Shown here piece after piece: positions 15,316-23,953 of a DNA stretch of 64,000 nucleotides (positions are counted from its first letter, which is position 1; each line of letters begins with the position of its first letter). The notes under the pieces are model-generated. The model saw only the letters and a program-made list of their open reading frames with translations. It was not told where the DNA came from and did no database searches. Made by a program: the position numbers and the translations under genes. Source of the DNA: Caldatribacterium sp051549785 (GTDB lineage Bacteria; Atribacterota; Atribacteria; Atribacterales; Caldatribacteriaceae); assembly GCF_051549785.1 (NCBI RefSeq), contig NZ_CP189974.1, positions 682,001-746,000 on the forward strand, read 5' to 3'.

Positions 15316-16377
15316 ATGACGCCCAGGAAACGCCCAACCATTAAGGATATCGCCCTAGCTTCGGGGTTTTCCATCGGGACGGTGGATCGGGCCCTGCACG
15401 GGCGGAAGGGTATCAGCGCTGGGACGCGGGAGAGGATCCTGGCCACCGCCCGGAGTATGGGGTATGAACCCAACAGGGTGGCGAGCGCGCTCACTCGAAG
15501 GAAACCCATTGTCCTTGCTGCGCTCTTCCCCCGGGAACTCCATTACTTCTACGACGATGTTCGTCGGGGTTTCTACGACGCTGTGGCCCAGCTTCGGGAT
15601 TTCAAGGTGTTGCCCCTTGTTCGGGAAATCGAAACCCTGGGGAAGGGTGAGGAAGAAGCGCTGGAAAACCTTTTGAGGGAACGGATTGATGGTCTCGTCC
15701 TTGTTCCGGGACACCGGAGCCGGCTCAACGCCTTCATTAACCGTTTTGTGGAGAAAAGTGTCCCCGTGGTCACGGTCTCAACCGATGCTCCAGGAAGCAG
15801 CCGCCTGAGCGCCGTATACGTGGATCCCTGGAAAAACGGGGAACTTGCGGGGGAACTCATGGCGCATTTCCTTGGGGGAAAGGGTCCTGTGGCCATCATG
15901 GTTGGGTCGCTGGACATCGAGGACCACTTTCAGAAAGTCCAGGGGTTCCTCTCCTCCTGGACTCGCTTTGCCCGAGGACCAGAGCCGAAAGTCTTTGAAA
16001 ATGAAGAGGACGAGCGACGAGCCTATGAGGCCACTGCTTGTGTCCTTGAAGAACATCCTGACCTTCAGGGGATTTACGTGGCAACGGCAAACTCTCCTGC
16101 GGTCTGCCGTGCGCTCGAGGACAGTGGCTTTGCGGGACAGGTGAGGGTCATCGCCACTGACCTTTTTGGAGAGATGCGACCATACCTTGAGAAGGGGGTG
16201 ATCCATGCCACCATTTTGCAGAATCCGTACCGTCAGGGATTTGAGGCGGTCATTACGCTCTTTCGGTTTCTTGTGGAGGGAGTTGTTCCGCCACCGTGCC
16301 GGTATCTTGAGCCTGTGGTGGTGATGCGGAGCAACATGGGATTCTACATCCCCTCAAAGGAGGAGGAGAAAGGATGA
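15316..16377 (+). CDS. LacI-family transcriptional regulator (module 2)
   Basis: A 353-residue regulator with DNA-binding start TIKDIALASGFSIGTVDRAL and hinge GISAGTRERILATARSMGYE. The recognition helix differs from the usual SPATVSRAL (SIGTVDRAL here), so its operator should be unlike that of the other two LacI proteins in the window. The sugar-binding domain is of the periplasmic-binding-protein type (VLAALFPRELHYFYDDVRRG; VIATDLFGEM), resembling the group of LacI proteins with ribose-binding-like cores. First gene of module 2; its stop overlaps the binding-protein start (ATGA). Confidence 0.92.
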   Translation: MTPRKRPTIKDIALASGFSIGTVDRALHGRKGISAGTRERILATARSMGYEPNRVASALTRRKPIVLAALFPRELHYFYDDVRRGFYDAVAQLRDFKVLPLVREIETLGKGEEEALENLLRERIDGLVLVPGHRSRLNAFINRFVEKSVPVVTVSTDAPGSSRLSAVYVDPWKNGELAGELMAHFLGGKGPVAIMVGSLDIEDHFQKVQGFLSSWTRFARGPEPKVFENEEDERRAYEATACVLEEHPDLQGIYVATANSPAVCRALEDSGFAGQVRVIATDLFGEMRPYLEKGVIHATILQNPYRQGFEAVITLFRFLVEGVVPPPCRYLEPVVVMRSNMGFYIPSKEEEKG

Positions 16378-17711
16378 GCAAGGGAATAGTGGCTGGTCTT
16401 GCGGGTGTTCTGGTGTTCCTTTTTGCCTCGGTCGCCTGTGCTGTGACCCTCGTCGTCTGGTCCTCTCCGGATAACGCCGATGCGCTCCACGAGCTTGCCC
16501 AGAACTTCATGCAGAAGAACCCTGACGTCCAGATTGAAATCACCCCGCTCTCCTGGGAGGTGCTCTACCCGAGGATTCTGCAAGACCTCACGAGTGGTGC
16601 AGGGTCTTTTGACGTCACCACCTGGGACCTCATGACGGCTGGAGCCATTGCTCCCGGGATGCTTGACCTTGAGGCTTTCGCAAAAGAGCATCCGGAGCTT
16701 GTGGATCCGAACTTTGACGACGAGGACTTCATCCCCACGGCAAAGTACGTCTACGGCTACTGGAAGGACAAGCGCATCGGATACCCGTTCTACGGTGCCG
16801 CAATGTTCTTCTTCTACCGGAAGGACCTCTTCAGTGACCCTGCGCTTCAGGCAAAATTCAAGGCGGAATACGGCAGAGACCTGGCTGTCCCGAAGACCTG
16901 GGAAGAGGCCAAAGAGGTGGCGAAGTTCTTCACGAAGAAATTCAACCCCGATTCCCCCACGGAATACGGTATCGCCCTGATGCTCCCTCGAACCCACACC
17001 CTCTTCTACATGTACCTCAACTTCTTCGGACCGTACCGGAGGAGTCCCGAGGGCATTGCGAAGTTCGGGAAAGTCGACCTCGACTGGGGTGACTACTTCA
17101 CCGCCGATGGACTTCCGGCCTTCAACTCTGAAGAAGGCGTTCGAGCACTCCAGGACATGATCGACCTCATGCAGTACGCTCCGGACCCACTCGGTTCTGA
17201 CTACGGAGAGACCCTGGAGGCCTTTGGGAAGGGTATGGTGGCCATGGTGCCCCAGTGGACGGCGTGTCTTGCAAGCTGGAAGGAATCGCCGCTACTACAG
17301 CCTTTTGAGGAAAAGGTCGGTGTTGCGGTCATGCCCGGTGGGGCACCGGTGAGCGGTGGATGGGGCCTTGGGATTAACGCGGCTTCAAAGAACAAAGAAG
17401 TGGCTTTCCGCTTCATCCAGTACGCGACGAGCAAAGAGGGTGACAAAATCCAGTGGCTCAAGTACCGCATTGGTCCGACCCGGAAATCCGTGGTGGAAGA
17501 CCCGGAAGTCCTTGCCGACTCTCCGTGGCTCAAAGAGGCCTACATTGCGTCTCTTGACGGTGCTTCCCACCGTCCCCGGATTCCTGAAGAACCTCGCCTT
17601 GAAGATATCCTCGTTGGGACGCTCTCTGAAGTTCTCCTTGGACAGCAACCGAACTCCATTGAAACGCTGAACCTCGTGGCTGATGAGTGGAAAAAAATTC
17701 TCGGGAAATGA
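16374..17711 (+). CDS. Sugar ABC transporter substrate-binding protein (module 2)
   Basis: A 445-residue family 1 solute-binding protein. The signal peptide runs to about residue 22 (VAGLAGVLVFLFASVACA). The mature part begins TLVVWSSPDNADALHELAQN and contains AAMFFFYRKDLFSDP and PVSGGWGLGINAASKNKE, typical of oligosaccharide-binding proteins. The ATG overlaps the LacI stop, and GGAGGAGAAAGG provides the ribosome site. A perfect hairpin follows the stop before the permeases. The substrate is unknown, and no ATPase gene accompanies it. Confidence 0.92.
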   Translation: MSKGIVAGLAGVLVFLFASVACAVTLVVWSSPDNADALHELAQNFMQKNPDVQIEITPLSWEVLYPRILQDLTSGAGSFDVTTWDLMTAGAIAPGMLDLEAFAKEHPELVDPNFDDEDFIPTAKYVYGYWKDKRIGYPFYGAAMFFFYRKDLFSDPALQAKFKAEYGRDLAVPKTWEEAKEVAKFFTKKFNPDSPTEYGIALMLPRTHTLFYMYLNFFGPYRRSPEGIAKFGKVDLDWGDYFTADGLPAFNSEEGVRALQDMIDLMQYAPDPLGSDYGETLEAFGKGMVAMVPQWTACLASWKESPLLQPFEEKVGVAVMPGGAPVSGGWGLGINAASKNKEVAFRFIQYATSKEGDKIQWLKYRIGPTRKSVVEDPEVLADSPWLKEAYIASLDGASHRPRIPEEPRLEDILVGTLSEVLLGQQPNSIETLNLVADEWKKILGK

Positions 17712-17717
17712 ACGAGG

Positions 17718-17748
17718 GCGAGGGGCGCTCGAGCGCCCCTCGCTTTTT
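17718..17748 (+). terminator. Perfect hairpin with T-run after the module 2 binding-protein gene
   Basis: A 26-base perfect palindrome (arms 17718-17730 and 17731-17743, GCGAGGGGCGCTC and its complement) is followed by TTTTT. The first permease starts 11 bases later and no promoter lies between. As in module 1 it should limit read-through into the permease genes or protect the upstream transcript. Confidence 0.85.
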
Positions 17749-17759
17749 GGGTGATTTCC

Positions 17760-18644
17760 ATGCTTGCGCGAAGACGAATGCAACGTGTGGGTTTTCTCAT
17801 GGTTCTCCCTCTCCTTGCAGTTCTCCTTGGTCTTACGATGTACCCCTTTGGGTACATGGTGTACATGTCCTTTTTCCGGTACTCCCTGGCGTCATGGGAA
17901 CAACCGCAGTTCATCGGTTTTTCGAATTATCTGGACATTTTTCGGGACCGTACCGCAACGTCGAGCGTGAGTTTCACGCTCCTCATTCTTGCTGTGGCGG
18001 TGCCTCTGGAAATGCTCCTTGGCCTTGGGGTCGCCTTTCTCCTTCGAGATACTTTTGGGGAGCGGGTGTTCCGAAGTGTTCTCCTCATCCCCATGATGGT
18101 GCCGGCAGTGGTGGCAGGGATTGCCTGGAAGATGCTCTACAACTTCGAATTCGGTCCGGTGAACTACTTTCTCTCCCTTTTGGGGATTCCCAAAATTTCC
18201 TGGCTCGGGACGCAGTTCTTTTCACGCCTTGGAGTTATTCTGATTGACGTGTGGCAGTGGACCCCGTTTGTCTTCCTCGTCCTCTACGCAGGGTTGCAAT
18301 CCCTTCCCCGGGATGTTGTGGAGGCAAGTTTCGTCGACGGGGCGAGCGGCTTTTCGGCCTTCCGGTACATCGAATTCCCCCTTCTGCGTCCCCTCCTTTT
18401 TGTGGTGCTCATCATCAGGGTCATCGATGCCCTGAAGATTTTCGACATCGTCTACATGGTGACCTTTGGGGGCCCCGGCTCGAGCACGCATTCCTATAGC
18501 TTTTACATCTACAAGGTCGGCGTATCCTTCGGCTGGGATATTGGGTACGCTTCGGCTCTGAGCGTTCTTTTACTTCTTGCCGTATCACTCCTTGTGAATC
18601 TCCTTATCCGGATGCTCCGGTTGCGGGAGACACTGGAGCTATAG
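17760..18644 (+). CDS. Sugar ABC transporter permease (MalF-like, module 2)
   Basis: A 294-residue six-helix permease. The first helix is FLMVLPLLAVLLGLTMYPF; the ATPase-docking loop is VVEASFVDGASGFSAFRYIE; VYMVTFGGPGSSTHS follows. The ATG at 17760 is preferred to the GTG at 17751, which lies three bases after the T-run of the hairpin. GGGTGA at 17749-17754 can serve as ribosome site. It pairs with the next permease, from which it is separated by 11 bases. Confidence 0.92.
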   Translation: MLARRRMQRVGFLMVLPLLAVLLGLTMYPFGYMVYMSFFRYSLASWEQPQFIGFSNYLDIFRDRTATSSVSFTLLILAVAVPLEMLLGLGVAFLLRDTFGERVFRSVLLIPMMVPAVVAGIAWKMLYNFEFGPVNYFLSLLGIPKISWLGTQFFSRLGVILIDVWQWTPFVFLVLYAGLQSLPRDVVEASFVDGASGFSAFRYIEFPLLRPLLFVVLIIRVIDALKIFDIVYMVTFGGPGSSTHSYSFYIYKVGVSFGWDIGYASALSVLLLLAVSLLVNLLIRMLRLRETLEL

Positions 18645-18655
18645 GAGGAAGGACC

Positions 18656-19504
18656 ATGCGGTGGGTGAAAGGGATCGTGAAGGGAGTGCTTGTGGCCCTG
18701 GTACTCTTTTTCTTCCTCTTCCCGGTGTACTGGTTGGTGACGACTGCCTTCAAGAAGAGCGAGGAGTGGTTCACCTGGCCTCCGACGTTCTGGCCTTCTT
18801 CGTGGACGTTGGGGAACTTCATGGGCGTGGAGGGAGGGTTCTTTGGAAGCGCCACCACGGCCATCGCCACCATTACCCCGTACCTGCGGAATAGCATCGT
18901 GGTGGCCCTTTTTGTGGCCCTGCTTTCAACGGTCATTTCTGCCCTTGCGGCGTATGCGGTGTCACGCTTCAAAATCGGGGGGATGCGTTTTGTCTCCTGG
19001 ATCATTTCCATCCGCATGCTCCCGCCCATTGCCTCGGCACTGCCACTCTATGTGATTTTCTCTCGCCTTCGGCTCATCAACACCTGGTGGGCACTCATCC
19101 TGGCCCATCTTGTCATCACCACGCCTTTCAGCACCTGGATTCTCATCACGTTCTTCAATGAAATCCCCAGGGAACTCGATGAAGCTGCGTTTGTGGATGG
19201 AGCAGGAGTGGGGCAGAGCTTCTTTTCGGTGATTCTCCCCCTTGCCGCTCCTGGCCTTGCAGCGGTGGCGACGCTCTCCTTCATTCAGAGCTGGGGTGAG
19301 TTCCTCCTGAGCCTCGTCCTCACGACGGGCAAGGAGGCCCAGACCCTGCCCCTTTACCTCGGGCGTTTCATCACCGGCTGGCGTATTGCCTGGGGACCGC
19401 TTGCGGCGGCGGGGATTGTCACCATGCTGCCCGTTGTGGTCTTCTCCCTTCTTGCTCAGCGCTACCTTGTGCGTGGCCTCACCTTTGGGGCAGTAAAGGG
19501 ATGA
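18656..19504 (+). CDS. Sugar ABC transporter permease (MalG-like, module 2)
   Basis: A 282-residue six-helix permease beginning with a strongly hydrophobic segment (VLVALVLFFFLFPVYWLVTT). The docking loop is LDEAAFVDGAGVGQSFFSVI and the C-terminus is RGLTFGAVKG, as in MalG. It starts at ATG 18656 after a strong AGGAGGAAGG site. The stop overlaps the next frame (ATGA), although the UroD-like gene probably starts slightly further down. Confidence 0.92.
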   Translation: MRWVKGIVKGVLVALVLFFFLFPVYWLVTTAFKKSEEWFTWPPTFWPSSWTLGNFMGVEGGFFGSATTAIATITPYLRNSIVVALFVALLSTVISALAAYAVSRFKIGGMRFVSWIISIRMLPPIASALPLYVIFSRLRLINTWWALILAHLVITTPFSTWILITFFNEIPRELDEAAFVDGAGVGQSFFSVILPLAAPGLAAVATLSFIQSWGEFLLSLVLTTGKEAQTLPLYLGRFITGWRIAWGPLAAAGIVTMLPVVVFSLLAQRYLVRGLTFGAVKG

Positions 19505-19518
19505 AAGGAGGAGGTACT

Positions 19519-20781
19519 GTGACCTCTCGAGAGCGGGTACTGAAAACCCTTTCGCATGAGGAGCCGGATAAGCTTCCCCTTGACCTCGGGGCGACTCTGG
19601 TGACCGGAATCCACGTCTCGAGCCTCCACAAACTCAAGGTGGCCCTGGGGCTCATCCGTCCTGAGGATCCGGTGAAGGTCATCGATCCTTTCCAGATGCT
19701 TGGGGAAGTGGATGATGACCTCCGGAAGGTCCTTGGTATTGATACGGTTCCTTTGATGTCCCGGGAGAACTTTTTCGGCTTCCGAAACGAGAACTGGAAG
19801 CCCTGGAAGTTCTTCGACGGGACACCCCTTCTTGTGCCGGAGAAGTTCAACACCGTACCGGATGCCGAAGGGAACATCTACCAGTACCCCAGGGGAGACA
19901 CATCCTGTGCGCCGTGCGCGAAAATGCCCAGGGGGGGATTCTACCACGATGCCCTCATTCGCCAGAAACCCATTGATGAGAGGCATCTTCGGGTTGAAGA
20001 CCAGATTGAAGAGTACACCCTTCTTGCCGACGAGGACCTCCGTTACTACGAGGAAGAAGCACAGAGGCTCTATGAGGAAACCGATTACGCCATCGTCTTT
20101 TCTGGGGTTCCGGGGACGAACCTCGGGGATATTGCCTTCGTTCCCGGTCTTGCCCTCAAGGACCCCAAGGGTATCCGGGACGTGGAGGAGTGGTACGTGT
20201 CTTTAGTGACCCGCCAGTCCTTCCTCCAAGAGGTCTTTGCCCGGATGACCGAGATAGGCCTCAAGAACCTCGAGATGCTCCACCAGGCAGTAGGCGAGCG
20301 AATCCAGGTCATCGTGATTTCCGGGACCGACTTTGGGTCGCAACACGGTCCGTTCATCGCTCCAGAACTCTACCGGAGACTCTTCAAACCCTTCCACACG
20401 AAGGTGAACGCCTGGGTTCATGAGCACACGACCTGGAAGACTTTCATCCACACCTGTGGCTCGGTGTACGAGCTTCTTCCGGACCTCAGAGAAGCAGGCT
20501 TTGACATTCTCAACCCGGTGCAGATTTCTGCCGCTTCCATGGACCCAGAGACCCTCAAGCGGGAATTCGGTGACCATTTCACCTTCTGGGGAGGGGGAGT
20601 GAACACGCAGCGCACCCTCCCCTTCGGGACGCCTGAGGAGGTCCGGGAGGAAGTCCGGAGGCTCATCGAGATTTTCGGGAAAGGCGGTGGTTTTGTGTTC
20701 GCTACAGTCCACAACATCCAGGCGAATATCCCGGTGGAGAACCTCCTGGCGCTCTTTGAGACCGTCAACGAGTACCGGTAG
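19519..20781 (+). CDS. UroD/MtaA-superfamily protein linked to sugar transport (module 2)
   Basis: A 420-residue UroD-superfamily TIM barrel, longer than the module 1 homologue. The motif HTCG supplies the first two predicted zinc ligands (H311, C313). The third position is His (H398 in ATVHNIQAN) where MtaA/CmuA have Cys. The opening TSRERVLKTLSHEEPDKLPLD is a typical family start. GTG 19519 is chosen because AAAGGAGGAGG lies at 19504-19514; the ATG at 19501 is upstream of that site. The gene ends module 2 and overlaps the converging NtrC-type gene by 17 bases. The substrate is unknown; a link to the imported sugar is inferred from position. Confidence 0.8.
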   Translation: MTSRERVLKTLSHEEPDKLPLDLGATLVTGIHVSSLHKLKVALGLIRPEDPVKVIDPFQMLGEVDDDLRKVLGIDTVPLMSRENFFGFRNENWKPWKFFDGTPLLVPEKFNTVPDAEGNIYQYPRGDTSCAPCAKMPRGGFYHDALIRQKPIDERHLRVEDQIEEYTLLADEDLRYYEEEAQRLYEETDYAIVFSGVPGTNLGDIAFVPGLALKDPKGIRDVEEWYVSLVTRQSFLQEVFARMTEIGLKNLEMLHQAVGERIQVIVISGTDFGSQHGPFIAPELYRRLFKPFHTKVNAWVHEHTTWKTFIHTCGSVYELLPDLREAGFDILNPVQISAASMDPETLKREFGDHFTFWGGGVNTQRTLPFGTPEEVREEVRRLIEIFGKGGGFVFATVHNIQANIPVENLLALFETVNEYR

Positions 20782-22123
20782 GGCTACCCTCTGGGGATGT
20801 GAGGGAGAGCCTAGCGGCCTTTGCTTTCAGTTCCTCGAGGGGCATATCGAGGACGGCGGCAGCCTTCTCAAGGTCGAAGGCGAAGGCTTCAAGGACCTGG
20901 GCGATGTACTCTTCCTCAACCTCTTTGAGGGTTTTCCACCGCTCGGGTTTTGGGGCCTCGAAAATCTGCAGGTCGTCAACCCCGATGACGTCGTCCTGAG
21001 TGAGGATGATGGCCCGCTCCAGGACGTTGTCGAGTTCCCGGATGTTCCCCGGCCAGTGGTATTTTCGCAGAATCCTCATGGCCTGAGGGGAAATACCCCG
21101 GATTTTCTTGTGGAGTTTCCGGCAGTGCCGGGCAATGAGGAAATCACAGAGGAGAGGCAGATCCTCTTTCCGTTCCCGGAGAGGTGGGAGGTATATGGGG
21201 ATGACGTTGAGCCGGTAGTAGAGGTCTTCCCGGAAGGTTCCCTCCCGGACGGCCTTTTTCAGGTCGCGGTTCGTAGCAGCAATGATGCGGACGTCAACGG
21301 TGATAGGTGTGGTGCCTCCGACCCGCTCGAAAGTCTTCTCTTGCAGAACCCGCAGGAGTTTCACCTGCATGGCAGGGCTCATTTCCCCAATTTCATCGAG
21401 GAAGATCGTCCCTCCATCGGCAAGCTCGAATTTCCCTGGTTTTCTCGTGTAAGCGCCGGTGAAGGCCCCTTTCTCGTGACCGAAGAGCTCGCTTTCAAGG
21501 AGTGTCTCGGTGATGGCACCGCAGTTGACCACCACGAAAGGCTTATCCCTGCGGTTACTCTGGTAATGGATAGAGCGGGCGAGGAGTTCTTTCCCCGTTC
21601 CGCTTTCTCCGCAGATGAGGACCGTGGCGTCGGTTTTGGCCACAAGCTGCGCCACCCTCATGACTTCCTTCATTTTAGGAGATTCTCCAATGACCCCTTC
21701 GAAGTGGAATTCTTCCTGGATCTCGGAGAGGAGGTACTCCTTCTCTCGCCGGAGCTGTTCAACTTCTAAAGCCCGGGCAACGGCATTCCGGAGTTCCTCG
21801 AGTTTGAAAGGCTTCGTGATGAAATCATAGGCACCGAACTTCAAGGCCTCTACAGCATTATCCACGCTCCCGTAGGCGGTGATGACGATGACGGGAACCG
21901 CGGGGTCTTCCTTTTTGATCTCCTGGAGGACGTCGAGGCCATTCATTTCGGGCATGCGCAGGTCAAGGAGGACAAGGTCGAAGTCTAAAGAGCGGAATTT
22001 CTCAAGGGCCTCTTTTCCAGTATAGGCCTTTTCAACAAGCATTCCATCGGCCCGGAGCATTTCTTCGAGCATTTCTGCCATCAGACGTTCATCATCGGCC
22101 ACAAGAACCCGGAACACTGGCAT
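20765..22123 (-). CDS. NtrC-type sigma-54-dependent response regulator, orphan
   Basis: A 452-residue three-domain regulator. The receiver domain carries phospho-acceptor D54 (LVLLDLRMPEMNG). The AAA+ domain has Walker A GESGTGKE (172-179), the sigma-54 contact loop GAFTGA (219-224), and FLDEIGEM. A C-terminal Fis-like helix-turn-helix follows (EKAAAVLDMPLEELKAKAARL). It should activate sigma-54 promoters when phosphorylated. No histidine kinase or rpoN is in the window, so it is an orphan here. The ATG follows its own promoter (22143-22172), and its 3' end overlaps the converging UroD-like gene by 17 bases. Confidence 0.92.
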   Translation of the reverse strand: MPVFRVLVADDERLMAEMLEEMLRADGMLVEKAYTGKEALEKFRSLDFDLVLLDLRMPEMNGLDVLQEIKKEDPAVPVIVITAYGSVDNAVEALKFGAYDFITKPFKLEELRNAVARALEVEQLRREKEYLLSEIQEEFHFEGVIGESPKMKEVMRVAQLVAKTDATVLICGESGTGKELLARSIHYQSNRRDKPFVVVNCGAITETLLESELFGHEKGAFTGAYTRKPGKFELADGGTIFLDEIGEMSPAMQVKLLRVLQEKTFERVGGTTPITVDVRIIAATNRDLKKAVREGTFREDLYYRLNVIPIYLPPLRERKEDLPLLCDFLIARHCRKLHKKIRGISPQAMRILRKYHWPGNIRELDNVLERAIILTQDDVIGVDDLQIFEAPKPERWKTLKEVEEEYIAQVLEAFAFDLEKAAAVLDMPLEELKAKAARLSLTSPEGSPTGTR

Positions 22124-22142
22124 GGCACATCCCCCTGTGTTC

Positions 22143-22172
22143 TATATAACCACCCCTACGGGAGGAATGCAA
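22143..22172 (-). promoter_or_regulatory. Promoter of the NtrC-type regulator
   Basis: On the minus strand TTGCAT (22172-22167) is followed after 18 bases by TATATA (22148-22143), or after 17 by TTATAT. Either reading is a fair sigma-70 promoter about 20 bases from the ATG. Confidence 0.55.
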
Positions 22173-22260
22173 GGGGTATAAAGAAAAGGGAGTTTGCGCT
22201 ACTTGCAAGGTGGTGGGAGTCATTGGACTGGGTCCAGAAGCAAAAATTGTGCTACAGGTC

Positions 22261-22289
22261 TTGACGGGGAGGAGGGGAGGGTGTACAAT
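22261..22289 (+). promoter_or_regulatory. Strong promoter of the stand-alone UroD-like gene
   Basis: TTGACG (22261-22266), 17-base spacer, TACAAT (22284-22289), with one mismatch in each box. The leader is about 40 bases to the ATG at 22335, preceded by GAGGTGG. The gene is therefore transcribed independently of the sugar modules. Confidence 0.75.
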
Positions 22290-22334
22290 GGCTCAAGAAA
22301 ATTAACTCTTTTATGAAACTTTGAGGTGGTTTCC

Positions 22335-23378
22335 ATGCGGCGTGTATCGGGTAAGTTCTCCCTGCGAGAACTCGCGTTAACCTTATGGAATGAGGGAAGA
22401 AGACCGATCGTTCCCCTCATGGGCTATCCAGGGTTGCAATTGACGAAGACGAATATTAAACAAAATCAATTTAATCATCTGGTGCAGTTCCAGACCTTAA
22501 GCAGGCTCTACGACCGTTTCCATCCTGACGCTATGTTCTTCCTCATGGACCTTTCGGTCGAGGCCAGTGCCTTGGGGCTTCCCGTCCGCTTTCCTCTCGA
22601 TGATACGCCATCCGTTGAGGCCCATCCGGTGAAGACCCTTGAGGATCTTGAGCCTTTCAGGAGAATCGATATCCTGGGGGATGGGAGGGTCATGGTGTAC
22701 CTTGAGACCTTGAGGCACATGCGGGCGGCTTTTCCCTGCCCTGTGGGGGCATACGTCATCGGTCCCCTCACGCTTGCCGGATTGCTTGCCGGAGCGAATG
22801 AGCTTGCCATGCAGAGTATCCTTGATGAGTCGTTCTTCCAGGGGGTTCTTGAGTTTTCTTACGGAGTGGTCCTCCGTTACGCTCAGGCTCTGCAGGAGGC
22901 GGGAGCCGACACCATTATGGTCCTCGAGCCCACAGCGGTCATCTTTGGTCCAGAGGCGTTCCGGAAGCATCTGGCCCCGCTGTATAGGGAGCTCGTAGGG
23001 ATTCTCGACGACGTTGAAGTTATCCTCCATGTGTGCGGCAACACCCACCATCTCGTCCCCGAGATGCGGCGCTGTGGCGTGGTCGGCCTAAGTCTTGATA
23101 GCGTTGTGGACCTCCCCAGGGTGGCCCGGGATGGGGAGGGACTGCTCCTTCTTGGGAACGTAAGCCCCGTGGCCATGCTCTCTGAGGCACCGGAGCACAT
23201 CTACCGGGTAACGTATGAACTCCTTGAGGGAATGAACGATTACCCGTATTTTATCCTGAGCACAGGCTGCGACCTTCCCCAAGACGTTCCCCTGGAGAAC
23301 ATTGAGGCCTTTTTCCAGGCAGGTCGGGACTGGAGGGCGAAGAGACAACGGAAGGAGACCGAGATTTTCGCGAGATAG
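22335..23378 (+). CDS. MtaA/CmuA-like methyltransferase (UroD superfamily)
   Basis: A 347-residue protein of the methylcobamide:CoM methyltransferase-like branch of the UroD superfamily. All three zinc ligands expected in that branch are present: H232 and C234 in LHVCGN, and C312 in STGCDLP. Other family landmarks are VGAYVIGPLTLAGLL and VLEPTAVIFGPEAF. Such enzymes move a methyl group between a corrinoid protein and a thiol acceptor. No corrinoid protein, activase or other methyl-transfer gene is nearby, so the substrate is open. ATG 22335 is chosen for its GAGGTGG ribosome site. The end overlaps the probable start of the GNAT gene. Confidence 0.82.
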   Translation: MRRVSGKFSLRELALTLWNEGRRPIVPLMGYPGLQLTKTNIKQNQFNHLVQFQTLSRLYDRFHPDAMFFLMDLSVEASALGLPVRFPLDDTPSVEAHPVKTLEDLEPFRRIDILGDGRVMVYLETLRHMRAAFPCPVGAYVIGPLTLAGLLAGANELAMQSILDESFFQGVLEFSYGVVLRYAQALQEAGADTIMVLEPTAVIFGPEAFRKHLAPLYRELVGILDDVEVILHVCGNTHHLVPEMRRCGVVGLSLDSVVDLPRVARDGEGLLLLGNVSPVAMLSEAPEHIYRVTYELLEGMNDYPYFILSTGCDLPQDVPLENIEAFFQAGRDWRAKRQRKETEIFAR

Positions 23379-23953
23379 AGGTCCGAAGGGCTTCGAAAAC
23401 GGCAGAGGACCAGGCAGCGTTCTTTCGCCTCCTTGAGCTTTCCGGAGGGAGGGTTTTCGAGCGGCTCTTTGGTCCCCGGTGGCGCAGGGTTTTCAAGCGG
23501 TGCTTTGAGGATGAGCGGAACCTCTTCAGCGCTCCCCATGTCCTGGTTCTTGGAAAGGATGAAATCCTGGGGATGGCGCTTGGGTGGAGCAGCGGCACAA
23601 GGAGGGCAAAGGGGCTCCACACTGTCTTGCAGCTTGCCCCTTTTGTGCTCCCTCGCCTCCTCTCGCCTTTTCTCTTTGAACTCTTTCACATGAAGGTTCC
23701 CCAGGACGCCTACTACCTGAGTAACATCGCCATTTTCCCTCCCCATCAGGGGAGGGGCCTTGGGAGTTTCCTGCTCCAGGTGGTGGAAAAGGAGGCTCAA
23801 AACTCAGGAGATTCCTGGCTTGTTCTCGATGTCGAGCGGGAGAACGTCAGGGCGCTGACCTTCTATCTCCGGAACGGTTACGAGGTGCTCCGGGGGTTCC
23901 CCTCCTTTGTGCGGTTGAGGAAAGCCTGGGGGAACCCCCCGTTTGTCCTTTAG
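23330..23953 (+). CDS. GNAT-family N-acetyltransferase with unclear start
   Basis: The C-terminal half carries the acetyl-CoA-binding signature (YYLSNIAIFPPHQGRGLGS) followed by LDVERENVRALTFYLRNGYEVL, which is typical of GNAT enzymes. An N-terminal half of family character (IEVRRASKTAEDQAAFF, FSAPHVLVLGKDEILGMALG) precedes it in the same open frame. That frame is open from 23306 but has no ATG, GTG or TTG before the ATG at 23573, which would delete the first half of the fold. The coordinates use CTG 23330 as a provisional start; an ATA at 23375 is another candidate. Coupling to the overlapping upstream gene may help initiation. The acetylated substrate is unknown. Family call is firm; start is not. 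Confidence 0.65.
   Translation: MEGEETTEGDRDFREIEVRRASKTAEDQAAFFRLLELSGGRVFERLFGPRWRRVFKRCFEDERNLFSAPHVLVLGKDEILGMALGWSSGTRRAKGLHTVLQLAPFVLPRLLSPFLFELFHMKVPQDAYYLSNIAIFPPHQGRGLGSFLLQVVEKEAQNSGDSWLVLDVERENVRALTFYLRNGYEVLRGFPSFVRLRKAWGNPPFVL

Noticed and set aside
22124..22150. TGGCAC at 22124 as part of a sigma-54 promoter
   Set aside because: The matching TTGC element at the required spacing is absent.
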